Shown here in pieces: positions 25,752 to 34,505 of a DNA stretch of 64,000 bases; positions within the stretch are counted from its first letter, which is position 1, and each line of letters opens with the position of its first letter. Under the pieces are notes generated by a model that saw nothing but the letters and a program-made list of their open reading frames with translations, searched no databases and was not told the origin of the DNA. The position numbers and the translations under genes were made by a program. Source of the DNA: Bacteroidota bacterium (lineage in GTDB: Bacteria > Bacteroidota > Bacteroidia > Cytophagales > Cyclobacteriaceae). The DNA lies in assembly GCA_018267275.1 (NCBI GenBank), contig JAFDYV010000002.1, positions 62,001 to 126,000 of the forward strand, read 5' to 3'.

Positions 25752-26930
25752 ATGGGAAACAAGAAAGCAATTTTAGTAGCGCTGGCCGATTCAAAGACGC
25801 TACCCGAGCAAACGCTTGAACATTTAGACGAGCTGGCATTTTTGGCAGAAACAGCCCATATTCAATCTATTGCGCGGTTTGTGCAGAAATTGCCCCACCC
25901 GGATGTGCGCACCTTTGTTGGGAAGGGCAAGCTGGAAGAGATCAAAGAGCTTGCTTTTCGCGAGAATGTGGACCATCTGATTTTTGATGATGACCTCAGT
26001 CCTTCGCAACTACGCAACATTGAAAAGGAACTAAACCCTGCGAATCGAGAAGACTACAAAGTGCGGGTGTACGATCGCAGTTTACTGATTTTAGATATTT
26101 TTTTGATGCGCGCCCAAACCGCCCAAGCAAAAACGCAGGTTGAGTTGGCGATGAACCAATACTTATTGCCAAGGTTGACGCGCATGTGGACGCACTTGGA
26201 GCGGCAGCGTGGTGGCACCGGCTCGCGCGGGGGTGCAGGTGAAAAAGAAATTGAGACCGACCGAAGGATGATTAAAAATCAGATTTCGGTTCTGAAGGAA
26301 GACCTGAAAAAGATTGATAAACAGCGTATCACCCAACGCAAATCGCGGCAAAGTTCGGTACGGGTTGCGTTGGTGGGCTATACCAATGTGGGCAAGTCTA
26401 CATTGATGAATGTGCTCTCCAAAGCAGATGTAAAGGCAGAGAACAAGTTGTTTGCCACTGTAGATGCCACCGTGCGCAAAGTGGTGATTGGCGATATTCC
26501 TTTTTTGTTATCGGATACGGTGGGGTTTATCCGAAAACTGCCTCACCATTTGATTGAATCGTTCAAATCTACTTTGGATGAAGTGCGCGAGGCAGACATT
26601 TTGTTGCATGTGGTAGATGCTGCGCATCCCTTCCACGATAACCACATAGAAGTAGTGCGCCAAACCTTGGCTGAAATTGGCGCAGGCAACATCCCCACCG
26701 TTTTGGTATTGAACAAAATTGATTTGTTAAAAAGGGAAGAAGTGGACTTTGACCAATTGAAAGGGTATTACCGCGAGAAAGGTTTTGAGAATGTGGTATT
26801 TGTTTCTGCGTTATCAAAAGAGAACCTGCGGCAGTTTAGGCAAACTATTTTTGACATGGTGAGGAGCAAGCATATTCAGATTTATCCCAATTACATCCAA
26901 ACCAATCAATACTCAGGTGATTTTGTTTGA
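25752..26930 (+). CDS. hflX: GTPase HflX
   Basis: A 392-residue ribosome-associated GTPase that splits stalled or hibernating 70S ribosomes under stress. The N-terminal HflX domain (FVGKGKLEEIKELAF, VYDRSLLILDIFLMRAQT) is followed by a glycine-rich segment (GGTGSRGGAGEKEIETDRR) and a coiled linker. The G domain has G1 GYTNVGKST near residue 208, G3 DTVGFIRKLPHHLI and G4 NKID. The start (MGNKKAILVAL) is the only ATG near a promoter element. The gene is monocistronic or weakly linked to the NAD(P)HX repair gene 100 bases downstream, and diverges from the exopolysaccharide operon. Confidence 0.97.
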   Translation: MGNKKAILVALADSKTLPEQTLEHLDELAFLAETAHIQSIARFVQKLPHPDVRTFVGKGKLEEIKELAFRENVDHLIFDDDLSPSQLRNIEKELNPANREDYKVRVYDRSLLILDIFLMRAQTAQAKTQVELAMNQYLLPRLTRMWTHLERQRGGTGSRGGAGEKEIETDRRMIKNQISVLKEDLKKIDKQRITQRKSRQSSVRVALVGYTNVGKSTLMNVLSKADVKAENKLFATVDATVRKVVIGDIPFLLSDTVGFIRKLPHHLIESFKSTLDEVREADILLHVVDAAHPFHDNHIEVVRQTLAEIGAGNIPTVLVLNKIDLLKREEVDFDQLKGYYREKGFENVVFVSALSKENLRQFRQTIFDMVRSKHIQIYPNYIQTNQYSGDFV

Positions 26931-27030
26931 AGCTGAGGTTGCCCGCGTTGGTCGTCTTCACCGCGCGAGCTGAGTGTTGCCTAACTGGTTAGCTTGTATT
27001 TTATTAACTTGAATCAGTTTTGTATAGGAA

Positions 27031-28530
27031 ATGCCAATGCAAAAGATTCTCTCTAGCCAGCAAATCAAAAAGCTTGATCAGTTTACGATCGAGCACGAAC
27101 CAATTGCCTCCATTGACTTGATGGAACGGGCCAGCCGTGCGTTTTTTGATTGGTTTTGTCTAAAGTTCTTGCCGCCACAAAGAATCGCGGTGGTGTGCGG
27201 CACGGGCAACAATGGGGGAGATGGCCTCGCCATTGCGCGGATGTTGGCAGAAGTCGGGTACATCATCAACGTGTTTGTGGTGAAGGGTGAAATGCCCGAG
27301 TCGCTTGACTTCCAAAAAAATCTAACTCGGTTAGATTCAAAAATTTCCAAGACAGAAATACGGCAAAGTTCAGAACTTGTGCTCGCAGCATTTGATGTTG
27401 TGATCGATGCAATTTTTGGCTCAGGCCTCTCGCGGCCTCCTTCAGGATTGTATGCTGAAGTAATAGAACGAATCAATAACTCGCAGGCTAATGTGGTCGC
27501 GGTAGATATTCCATCGGGCCTGATGATGGATTCTCATTCGAAAGGAGCAATCGTTCAAGCCGATTACACCGTTTCATTTCAGTTACCCAAGTTGGCATTT
27601 CTAATGCCTGAAAATGCAAAATACGTGGGCGAGTGGATTACAGTCGACATTAAACTTAGCACATCGTTCATCAAGCAATCAGACTGCAAACACTTTCTTG
27701 TCGATAGAAAAGCTGCCGCGAAGATTTTGAAGCCACGCAAAAAATTTTCGCACAAGGGTAGCTATGGCCATGCTTTGCTGGTGGCTGGCAGTCTTGGCAA
27801 AATGGGCGCGGCTGTTTTGGGCGCAAAAGCCGTGATGCGTTCGGGGGCAGGGTTGCTTACGGTACTGTCGCCCAAATGCGGGTACGATATCCTGCAAACT
27901 GCCGTGCCGGAGGCAATGGTTGAAATAGGTGGGTCAGATTTTTTGGAGTATGTCCCTGACGTGTTGAGCTATCAATCCATTGGTATTGGCCCGGGCATCG
28001 GCAAACAAGACAAAACGAAAAAGGCACTGGAATTCATTCTTCGTTCATATCAAAAATCAATGGTGCTGGATGCAGACGCCCTTAACATTCTTTCCGAAAA
28101 TCGCCAGATGCTAGAGAGGGTGCCACAAGGGTGTATCTTAACGCCTCATCCCAAAGAATTTGAATGGCTGGTAGGTGCGTGGTCGGATGACTTTGCGCGC
28201 CTGGAAAAACAAAAACTGTTGGCGAAGCAAGTCAACTCAGTCATCGTATTGAAGGGTGCTTTCAGTTCTATCGCCTCGCCTGATGGCAATGTCTATTTTA
28301 ACCCAACCGGTAATCCCGGCATGGCGACAGGGGGCAGTGGTGATGTGCTTACCGGCATTTTAACAGGCTTGTTGGCGCAAGGCTATGATCCGTTAGATGC
28401 GGCCATTTTGGGTGTTTACCTGCATGGGCTGGCTGGCGATTTGGCCGCATACGAGTTGGGGATGGATTCTGTGGTTGCTTCTGACCTTGTTCATTACCTC
28501 CCAGGCGCGTTTAAACGCGTCAAACCGTAG
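27031..28530 (+). CDS. nnr: Bifunctional NAD(P)HX epimerase/dehydratase
   Basis: This 499-residue fusion repairs hydrated NAD(P)H. The N-terminal YjeF-N epimerase domain (about residues 8-215) has VVCGTGNNGGDGLAIARML and VDIPSGLMMDS. The C-terminal ADP-dependent dehydratase domain (about 225-495) has SHKGSYGHALLVAGS, VLDADALNIL, LTPHPKEF and the phosphate-binding motif GNPGMATGGSGDVLTG. The epimerase converts the R to the S hydrate and the dehydratase restores NAD(P)H. The first ATG at 27031 is followed by another two codons later (27037), so the exact start is uncertain by two residues. The fused form is the usual bacterial arrangement. Confidence 0.96.
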   Translation: MPMQKILSSQQIKKLDQFTIEHEPIASIDLMERASRAFFDWFCLKFLPPQRIAVVCGTGNNGGDGLAIARMLAEVGYIINVFVVKGEMPESLDFQKNLTRLDSKISKTEIRQSSELVLAAFDVVIDAIFGSGLSRPPSGLYAEVIERINNSQANVVAVDIPSGLMMDSHSKGAIVQADYTVSFQLPKLAFLMPENAKYVGEWITVDIKLSTSFIKQSDCKHFLVDRKAAAKILKPRKKFSHKGSYGHALLVAGSLGKMGAAVLGAKAVMRSGAGLLTVLSPKCGYDILQTAVPEAMVEIGGSDFLEYVPDVLSYQSIGIGPGIGKQDKTKKALEFILRSYQKSMVLDADALNILSENRQMLERVPQGCILTPHPKEFEWLVGAWSDDFARLEKQKLLAKQVNSVIVLKGAFSSIASPDGNVYFNPTGNPGMATGGSGDVLTGILTGLLAQGYDPLDAAILGVYLHGLAGDLAAYELGMDSVVASDLVHYLPGAFKRVKP

Positions 28531-28614
28531 TTTATTTTATTTTTTTTGCGGCATTTTAAACTTTTGGCTTACGAATTGTATCTAAAGGACATTAAACACC
28601 GTAAGTAAACCTTA

Positions 28615-28965
28615 ATGAACGCTGCCAAAATCTTGCTTCTTGCTTCTCTCACCGTTGTTTCGGCAATGGTTTTTGGCCAATCGAAAGATGAAAGCTTTGC
28701 CGCCCATGACCCGGTGAAGTCCGTTCAGGTTTACCCGAATCCCACAAGCGATTTTTTGAACGTTAAGTTTGAAACTGCCATCGCAAAGAAGGCTGTCTTC
28801 AAAATCCATAACATCATTGGCAACGAAATCAGCGTGGACGCAGAAGCCATCGATGATTTTGAAGTGCGTTTTAAAGTAAAGGACTTGCACGAAGGCTATT
28901 ACATTTTAGCCGTGCAGAATGCGCAATCTGGCGCCAAGTACACCTACAAGTTTTTGAAGCTGTAA
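28615..28965 (+). CDS. Small secreted protein consisting of a T9SS sorting domain
   Basis: This 116-residue protein has a signal peptide (AAKILLLASLTVVSAMVFGQ, cleaved around residue 22), about 14 linker residues, and then what looks like a complete type A T9SS C-terminal domain: VQVYPNPTSDFLNVKF, a middle strand FKIHNIIGNEISV, and GYYILAVQNAQSG with a final K-F-L-K-L. In known T9SS substrates this domain follows a large cargo, is recognised by the translocon and is usually cleaved. Here there is no cargo. It may be a small surface protein in its own right or the remains of a larger gene. It is preceded by an 84-base spacer after the NAD(P)HX gene. Confidence 0.85.
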   Translation: MNAAKILLLASLTVVSAMVFGQSKDESFAAHDPVKSVQVYPNPTSDFLNVKFETAIAKKAVFKIHNIIGNEISVDAEAIDDFEVRFKVKDLHEGYYILAVQNAQSGAKYTYKFLKL

Positions 28966-28977
28966 CTCATTGCCACA

Positions 28978-28998
28978 CCTGCCTGCCCGCCAGGCAGG
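28978..28998. repeat. GC-rich palindrome CCTGCCTG-N5-CAGGCAGG
   Basis: Perfect 8-bp arms at 28978-28985 and 28991-28998 flank CCCGC. It stands 12 bases after the stop codon of the T9SS-domain gene and has no T-run, so it is not a standard terminator. Palindromes with this CTGCCTG core are frequent as extragenic repeats in many bacterial genomes. The rest of 28999-29200 shows only an imperfect inverted repeat (AGAGAATG near 29055 against CATTCTCT near 29132) and no convincing gene. Confidence 0.6.
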
Positions 28999-29201
28999 GA
29001 TTCACAGATTGGCAATCGACCGTTAAAGAATTAACATTTTTCCCGTGTCTCAAAAGAGAATGAGAACTTGTGCCTACAAGCTGGGCCATGGAGTATGAGA
29101 TTTTCCATCTCGCATTCTCTCTGCCAGGGACGATGCTATATGCAAACTTTGATCACTCGACATACCATTGTAAAGAACATTGAAATCTGTGAATCAGCGG
29201 T

Positions 29202-29243
29202 AAAAAAAAAGACCTGCATGGATCCATGCAGGTCTTTTTTTTT
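29202..29243. terminator. Perfect bidirectional terminator
   Basis: A 24-base perfect palindrome (29211-29234, arms GACCTGCATGGA / TCCATGCAGGTC) is flanked by nine A on one side and nine T on the other. It can end transcription in both directions: on the plus strand after the T9SS-domain gene and on the minus strand after the Asp-box protein (stop at 29262). Confidence 0.95.
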
Positions 29244-29261
29244 ACTTTTTCTACAGCAACT

Positions 29262-32200
29262 TTATTTTTTGATCGGTTCGTAATTCTTAAAAGGTGAAAT
29301 ACTCACTTTCTCCATGGCCGCTCTAAATTCTGGCCATGTTTTTTCGTAAAACTTATTTACCCGATCAATCACTTTTGCCACTTGCTCTTCAGCTTGCTTC
29401 GCCACGCGTTGATCCGTTGCGCTGATGGGGTCTTTCGATGAGTTGATGAAGAATTGTGCATTGCCAACGTAACTCATTGGGGTAGGTTCTGGCGAACGCA
29501 CAATGCCTTGGCGCTTGTCTTCTTTGCCTACAATAAAGTCCATGATGTTGTTGATCGAATCTTTCATCACTTTAATTTTGTCGGTAGCTTCCTTCAAGTC
29601 AGTACGCTTCGAGTCTTTGATTTTCTTTTCATACTCCTCGGCAATCTCTTTTGATTCGCGTAAGCGCTCCATTGCCTGCGCACCTGCTGCAGTCAGTTTT
29701 TGCAAGTCTTTGATCATCGCATAGCGTGATTGAATGATGCCCTCTGAGTTTGGATAGCGCGGGTCAGACTTCACGTTGATGGTGGTGGAGTCTTTCTTAT
29801 CACCAAAGGAGAGCCGCAATTTATACGTGCCGGGTAATACTTGTGTGCCACCAGGCTCTTGTGCGTTGGCGCGCGGCTTCTCTCGCGAAGGTTGACGTAC
29901 ACCTTTTTCATTCAAGCCCCACGTCATGCGGTTAAGGCCATTGTCTTCCGGAGCTTTCTGTTTGATGGTACGGATTTTTTCTCCTTTCATGTTGAATACC
30001 TCCAACGTGATGGAATCGTGCTTCACTTTCGGCTTATCATCTTTTTTGTCTTTCGATTCTTCTTTTTTGAACTCAGGCTTTGTGTCCTTTTTTGTATCTG
30101 TTTTTTTGTCGTCTTTTTTATCATCGACTTTCTTTTCTTCCTTCTTCTCCTCGGGCTTGTTGATAACATACGAGATAATCGCGCCCGTAGCTCGGTTTTC
30201 GCCTTGGAACATGGCATTGCCCGGGAACAGAATACCCGCTGGGTCTTGCGTCACCACTTGGTAGGCATCAGCCGGGTCAAATACATGCAGCGTTTTATTC
30301 AATACAGCGCTGGTTTCTTTTACCATTTCGCGCAGCGGGCGAATGTCGTCCAACACATACAGCGCACGGCCGAAAGTACCAATTACTAGATCATGTTCGC
30401 GTGGATGTACAACCAAATCCATGGTGGGAACGCCTGCGGGGTAGCCGCTAGTCCACCGTGTGTAGTTTTTGCCTTCATCCAAACTTACCCATAAACCATT
30501 CTCGGTGCCCACAAAAATGAGTTTGGGCTCGACTAAATCTTGCGCTACTGCCAACGTGTAATTGTTATCACCCACTTGCGAAGCAGATATCAAGCTCTCC
30601 CAAGTTTGCCCGTAGTCTTTCGAGCGGAACAGGTACGGCTTGTAATCAAACTGACGATAGTTATTCACCACCACAAACACTTCGCCTGCATTGTAAGTGC
30701 TAGCTTGCACTTGTGGAATCCAAGCACCCTTGGGCATGCCCGCAATTTTGGTGGTCAAGTTCGTCCACGTTTTTCCGCCATCGCGGGTCAGTTGAACTTG
30801 CCCGTCATCGGTGCCCACCCAAATTACATTTTTGTCTTTGGGGCTTGGCGCGATGGCCAATATCGTGCAATGGTTCTCCGCACCGGTAGCATCCATGGTA
30901 AGGCCGCCACTCTCATGTTGTTTTTGCTTTTCCGGATCGTTGGTCGTCAAATCGCCAGAAATGATTTCCCACGTGCTGCCTTTGTCGGTTGACTTGTGCA
31001 AAAACTGACTTCCATAGTAGATTGTCGATTTGTCAAATGGATCGAGCGCCAGGGCTGCATTCCAGTTAAATCGCAACTTGAATTTTGCATCGGGATGTGT
31101 GGGGCGAATGATTTTGGTGTGACCGGTTTTGCGGTCGTATCGGCCCAAAAATCCGCCTTGCGACATCGCATAACCAAAGCGACTGTCTTCAGGATCAGGC
31201 TGTACGTCAAAGCCATCGCCAAACATCACGGCTTGCCAGTAGGCGTTTTGAATTCCACCGTCTTTCCATGTGTAGGCAGGTCCGGCCCATGAGCCATTAT
31301 CTTGTAAGCCACCGTATACATTATAGGGTTGGTCCAGATCCACTGCCACATGGTAAAACTGCCCAACGGGAATATTCTCTACAAAGCGCCAATTTTTTCC
31401 ATAGTCGTGGGTGATATTCAAACCACCATCATTTCCCTCTACAATAAAGCCAGGGTCTTCTTTTGAAATCCACCATGCGTGGTGATCGGGATGTACGCCT
31501 GAGTATGGGAGTAACTTTTGAAACGACTTGCCACCATCTTCGCTCACGTTCACTTCAGAATAAATGGTGTACAATCGATTTTCATTTTTAGGATCTGCAT
31601 GGATTTCTGAATAGTAGAAAGGTCGATCACCAATTTCACTCATCTTATCGTTTACCATCGTCCATTTAAATCCACCATCGGTTGATTTGTATAACGCATT
31701 CTTTTTACTTTCAATGGCTGCATAAATCACATCAGGTTTGCTGGCCGCTATGGCCAGGCCCATACGGCCAAGCTCTCCTTCCGGCAAACCATCTTTATCG
31801 GTTCGCTTTGTCCATGTTTTTCCACCATCGAAGGTGATGTGCAAACCTGAACCGGGGCCACCCGATTTGAATGTCCATGGCCAGCGTCTATGTTCCCACA
31901 TGGCAGCGATTAACTTGTTTGGATTGGTTGGGTCCATAACCAAATCAGCACAGCCTGTTTTGTCATTTGCGTACAAAACTTTTTCCCATGAATTTCCCCC
32001 ATCTGTGGTTTTGAAAACACCCCGCTCAGGATGCTCGCCCCAAGGTGACCCGATAGCCGCTACGTAAACGGTGTTGGTGTTTTTTGGGTCGATGATGATG
32101 CGATAGATGTTGCGTGTTTTTTCCAATCCCATCAGTTTCCAATTTTTGCCACCGTCTAAGCTGCGGTAAACGCCCGAGCCGCTATTCAAGCTGTTACGTG

Positions 32201-32534
32201 GGTTGCCTTCGCCCGTCCCTACCCAAATTACCGAGGGGTTGTCTTGCTGAATGGCAATGGCGCCAATTGACAATATATTTTCTTTGTCAAAAATAGGCTC
32301 CCAGTTGATGCCCCCACTGGTGGTTTTCCACACGCCACCCGAAGCAGAGCCCGCATACATGATGTCTGTATTGCCGTTAACTACATCAATGGCCGTAATG
32401 CGCCCGCTCATGCCGGCAGGGCCGATGGCGCGTGGTTTCATGCCCTTCATTTTTTCCATGTCGATTTTCTGTGCAATCGAAAGGGTAGTGATAAGCAGAA
32501 ATACTGAAAACAGTAGATTGTATTTTTTACGCAT
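29262..32534 (-). CDS. Secreted Asp-box (VPS10/sortilin-like) beta-propeller protein
   Basis: A 1090-residue exported protein often annotated as a glycosyl hydrolase in Bacteroidota. A signal peptide (MRKKYNLLFSVFLLITTLSIAQ) is followed by about eleven Asp-box repeats, for example RSLDGGKNWKL, KTTDGGNSWEK, ITFDGGKTWTK, KSTDGGFKWTM, LTRDGGKTWTN and VSLDEGKNYTR, which build large beta propellers. A Lys/Asp/Glu-rich low-complexity linker (EEKKEEKKVDDKKDDKK and onwards) precedes a FlgD-like strand region (FNMKGEKIRTIKQ) and a helical C-terminus. No T9SS sorting domain is seen at the end. I prefer the ATG at 32532-32534 over the GTG at 32555 because it starts the signal peptide. Enzymatic activity is unproven for this family. 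Confidence 0.9.
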   Translation of the reverse strand: MRKKYNLLFSVFLLITTLSIAQKIDMEKMKGMKPRAIGPAGMSGRITAIDVVNGNTDIMYAGSASGGVWKTTSGGINWEPIFDKENILSIGAIAIQQDNPSVIWVGTGEGNPRNSLNSGSGVYRSLDGGKNWKLMGLEKTRNIYRIIIDPKNTNTVYVAAIGSPWGEHPERGVFKTTDGGNSWEKVLYANDKTGCADLVMDPTNPNKLIAAMWEHRRWPWTFKSGGPGSGLHITFDGGKTWTKRTDKDGLPEGELGRMGLAIAASKPDVIYAAIESKKNALYKSTDGGFKWTMVNDKMSEIGDRPFYYSEIHADPKNENRLYTIYSEVNVSEDGGKSFQKLLPYSGVHPDHHAWWISKEDPGFIVEGNDGGLNITHDYGKNWRFVENIPVGQFYHVAVDLDQPYNVYGGLQDNGSWAGPAYTWKDGGIQNAYWQAVMFGDGFDVQPDPEDSRFGYAMSQGGFLGRYDRKTGHTKIIRPTHPDAKFKLRFNWNAALALDPFDKSTIYYGSQFLHKSTDKGSTWEIISGDLTTNDPEKQKQHESGGLTMDATGAENHCTILAIAPSPKDKNVIWVGTDDGQVQLTRDGGKTWTNLTTKIAGMPKGAWIPQVQASTYNAGEVFVVVNNYRQFDYKPYLFRSKDYGQTWESLISASQVGDNNYTLAVAQDLVEPKLIFVGTENGLWVSLDEGKNYTRWTSGYPAGVPTMDLVVHPREHDLVIGTFGRALYVLDDIRPLREMVKETSAVLNKTLHVFDPADAYQVVTQDPAGILFPGNAMFQGENRATGAIISYVINKPEEKKEEKKVDDKKDDKKTDTKKDTKPEFKKEESKDKKDDKPKVKHDSITLEVFNMKGEKIRTIKQKAPEDNGLNRMTWGLNEKGVRQPSREKPRANAQEPGGTQVLPGTYKLRLSFGDKKDSTTINVKSDPRYPNSEGIIQSRYAMIKDLQKLTAAGAQAMERLRESKEIAEEYEKKIKDSKRTDLKEATDKIKVMKDSINNIMDFIVGKEDKRQGIVRSPEPTPMSYVGNAQFFINSSKDPISATDQRVAKQAEEQVAKVIDRVNKFYEKTWPEFRAAMEKVSISPFKNYEPIKK

Positions 32535-32555
32535 AGTTTGAGTTTTAATCAGCAC

Positions 32556-32563
32556 GAAAGATA
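32556..32563 (-). promoter_or_regulatory. Candidate -7 element for the Asp-box protein gene
   Basis: The minus-strand sequence TATCTTTC is one base from the TAnnTTTG consensus and lies about 21 bases before the ATG at 32534. No clear -33 element was seen, so support is limited. Confidence 0.3.
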
Positions 32564-32698
32564 CTACGTCTATCCGCTCTTAACAGAAACGATTTTGTGT
32601 ACAGCGAAATTACAGGATGAAGTGTAACAGCAGAGTATGAGTGGCGTGCAGCACGATGGGTTCTAATTGAAAGCCGTGTTTGCCTTGATGCAAAATGT

Positions 32699-32971
32699 TC
32701 AAAGCAGCAGAAAAATGAATGGTTGTGAATGGCTGCTGAATCGATTTTTGATCAAGCCCTTTTCATTCACAAAATGTGCAACAATCGCATCTGAATACTC
32801 CCTTCTACATGGAAAAAATTTTGCAATCTTTTCTACTTTGTTGGTCTTTAGGATTGTTTGCAATACAACTTTTTCGCGCGCGCCAATTTCGCAATTGGGC
32901 TTCACTGCTTTTTCGATTTTCTCAATAATCGCGTTGATCTCCGCTACTTGATTTTGTTTGAACATGGTCAT
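32699..32971 (-). CDS. Small protein of unknown function (90 aa)
   Basis: A minus-strand frame, MTMFKQNQVAEINAIIEKIEKAV..., occupies part of an otherwise gene-free 509-base stretch (32535-33043). The first 50 residues are amphipathic-helical and look coding; the C-terminus (FSSHSQPFIFLLL) is odd and may be a read-through tail of a decayed frame. There is no signal peptide. The flanks, 32535-32698 and 32972-33043, hold no further gene that I can support. It lies downstream of the FAD-linked oxidase gene (33044-34483) on the same strand, 72 bases after its stop, so it could be its last co-transcribed gene. No family recognised. Confidence 0.45.
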   Translation of the reverse strand: MTMFKQNQVAEINAIIEKIEKAVKPNCEIGAREKVVLQTILKTNKVEKIAKFFPCRREYSDAIVAHFVNEKGLIKNRFSSHSQPFIFLLL

Positions 32972-33043
32972 TTGCTAAAGGTAGCAAAAACTCACCAAAT
33001 AAACTTTTGATTTATAAGCCGCGGGCTGCCAGTCTTGAAATAA

Positions 33044-34483
33044 TTAAAAAATCTTCCCCGGATTCAAAATCCCATTGGGGTCAAAAACTTTTTTAATACC
33101 ACGCATCAAACCAAGGTTGACTTCGCTCATGGCGATGCTCATGTACGGACGTTTGGCTATCCCAATGCCATGCTCGCCAGAGAGTGTTCCGCCCAAACTT
33201 ACTGTCAGTTTGAAAATCTCACCGATGCCTTCGTTTACTTTCGTATTCCAATATTCTTCGCTCAAGCCTTCCTTTAAAATATTCACGTGCAGATTGCCAT
33301 CACCCAGGTGACCAAAGCAAACTGTGTTGAAGTTGTAGCGTTTTCCAATTTCTTTAATGCCATTAATGAGCTTTGGCAGATTGGCACGCGGCACCACCAC
33401 ATCATCTGATTTAGTGAGTGTGTACCAGTTCACAGCCGGAGAAATATTTTTTCTGATTTTCCATAACTCCGCTTTTTGCGCTTCGGTATCAGCAAACAAA
33501 ATTTCTCCACTTTCAAATTTTTCCACTACACCCATCACGCGCTCCGCATCGCGCATCAGCACTTCCTCATCGTTGCCGTCTAGCTCGCAGAGTAAATATG
33601 CATTCATTCCTTCCGTTAACCTGGTCGTGACGGGGCTATTCAATACTTTTTCGCAGTAATCAAAAGTTTTGGCCGCTGCTTCTTTCTCAAAAAACTCCAT
33701 GCCTGAAGGTGTAATGCCCGCTACATAAATGGCTGCAATAGCTTTGCACGCTTCTTCATTGCTGCTGAACGGGATCATCATTAGCACGTTCTTCTGCGGA
33801 TAGCCGCGCAACTTGAAAACAATTTTCGTGATAATGCCTAGCGTGCCTTCGCTGCCGCACATCAATTGCGTCAGGTTGTATCCTGTAGAATTCTTCAACA
33901 CATTAGCCGCAGTCCAAATGATTTCGCCAGTCGGCAATACCACTTGCATGTTCAACACATAGTCACGGGTAACGCCATACTTCACAGCTTTTGGCCCTCC
34001 CGAGTTGTTGGCCAAGTTACCTCCTAAAAAACAAGAGCCCCCACTTGCGGGGTCAGGCGGGTAGAACAGTCCTTTTTCTTTAACGGCTTTTTGAAATACT
34101 TCGGTGATCACACCCGGCTCTACCGTTGCCTGCAAATTCAACTCATCGATATTCAAGATTTTGTTGAACCGTTCCATGCTGATGACAACACCTTTTTTTA
34201 CTGGTAGTGCTCCCCCGCTCAATCCCGTTCCTGCCCCGCGCGGGGTTGTAGGTAATTTATATTGATTACAAATTTTAAGCACCTCGCTCACTTCTTCTGG
34301 TGTGCCTGGCTTCACCACCACGTCAGGCATAAATTGATAGTCTTCGGTTTTGTCGTGGCCGTACTCGTTGCGTGTTTCTTCGTCCACCATTACAAAGCCT
34401 TCTCCCACAATAGATTGAAACGCCTTAATTACTTCGATGGCGAACTCAGTTGTGGGCGCTTCTACTTCTTTGGTGTATGCCAT
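33044..34483 (-). CDS. FAD-linked oxidase, GlcD / D-lactate dehydrogenase type
   Basis: A 479-residue 2-hydroxyacid oxidoreductase of the vanillyl-alcohol-oxidase fold. The PP-loop FAD-binding motif PRGAGTGLSGGALPV (near residue 78) and LGGNLANNSGGPKAVKYG lie in the N-terminal FAD_binding_4 domain. The C-terminal domain ends with GHLGDGNLHVNI, the catalytic-histidine motif GEHGIG, and LNPGKIF. Likely substrates are glycolate or D-lactate, with electrons passed to a carrier or quinone; the sequence does not decide between them. No GlcE or GlcF subunit is adjacent, so it may act alone. It diverges from an NlpC/P60 gene with only 22 bases between the two ATG codons. Confidence 0.92.
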   Translation of the reverse strand: MAYTKEVEAPTTEFAIEVIKAFQSIVGEGFVMVDEETRNEYGHDKTEDYQFMPDVVVKPGTPEEVSEVLKICNQYKLPTTPRGAGTGLSGGALPVKKGVVISMERFNKILNIDELNLQATVEPGVITEVFQKAVKEKGLFYPPDPASGGSCFLGGNLANNSGGPKAVKYGVTRDYVLNMQVVLPTGEIIWTAANVLKNSTGYNLTQLMCGSEGTLGIITKIVFKLRGYPQKNVLMMIPFSSNEEACKAIAAIYVAGITPSGMEFFEKEAAAKTFDYCEKVLNSPVTTRLTEGMNAYLLCELDGNDEEVLMRDAERVMGVVEKFESGEILFADTEAQKAELWKIRKNISPAVNWYTLTKSDDVVVPRANLPKLINGIKEIGKRYNFNTVCFGHLGDGNLHVNILKEGLSEEYWNTKVNEGIGEIFKLTVSLGGTLSGEHGIGIAKRPYMSIAMSEVNLGLMRGIKKVFDPNGILNPGKIF

Positions 34484-34498
34484 TATGTGCTAAATTTG
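34469..34498 (+). promoter_or_regulatory. Candidate promoter of the NlpC/P60 gene (TTTG-N18-TAAATTTG)
   Basis: The -33 element TTTG is at 34469-34472 and the -7 element TAAATTTG at 34491-34498, with 18 bases between. This is close to the Bacteroidota consensus. The -33 box lies inside the 5' end of the divergent oxidase gene, and the -7 box ends 7 bases before the ATG at 34506, so the mRNA should be nearly leaderless. Confidence 0.6.
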
Positions 34499-34505
34499 TT
34501 GTGTG

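Noticed and set aside
29055..29140. Imperfect inverted repeat AGAGAATG ... CATTCTCT as a structured RNA
   Set aside because: The arms are short and about 70 bases apart with only weak pairing between them; no known RNA family could be recognised.
29841..30389. 182-residue plus-strand frame antisense to the Asp-box protein
   Set aside because: Its composition (Phe-rich runs) is the complement of the Lys/Asp/Glu-rich linker, so it is a shadow frame.
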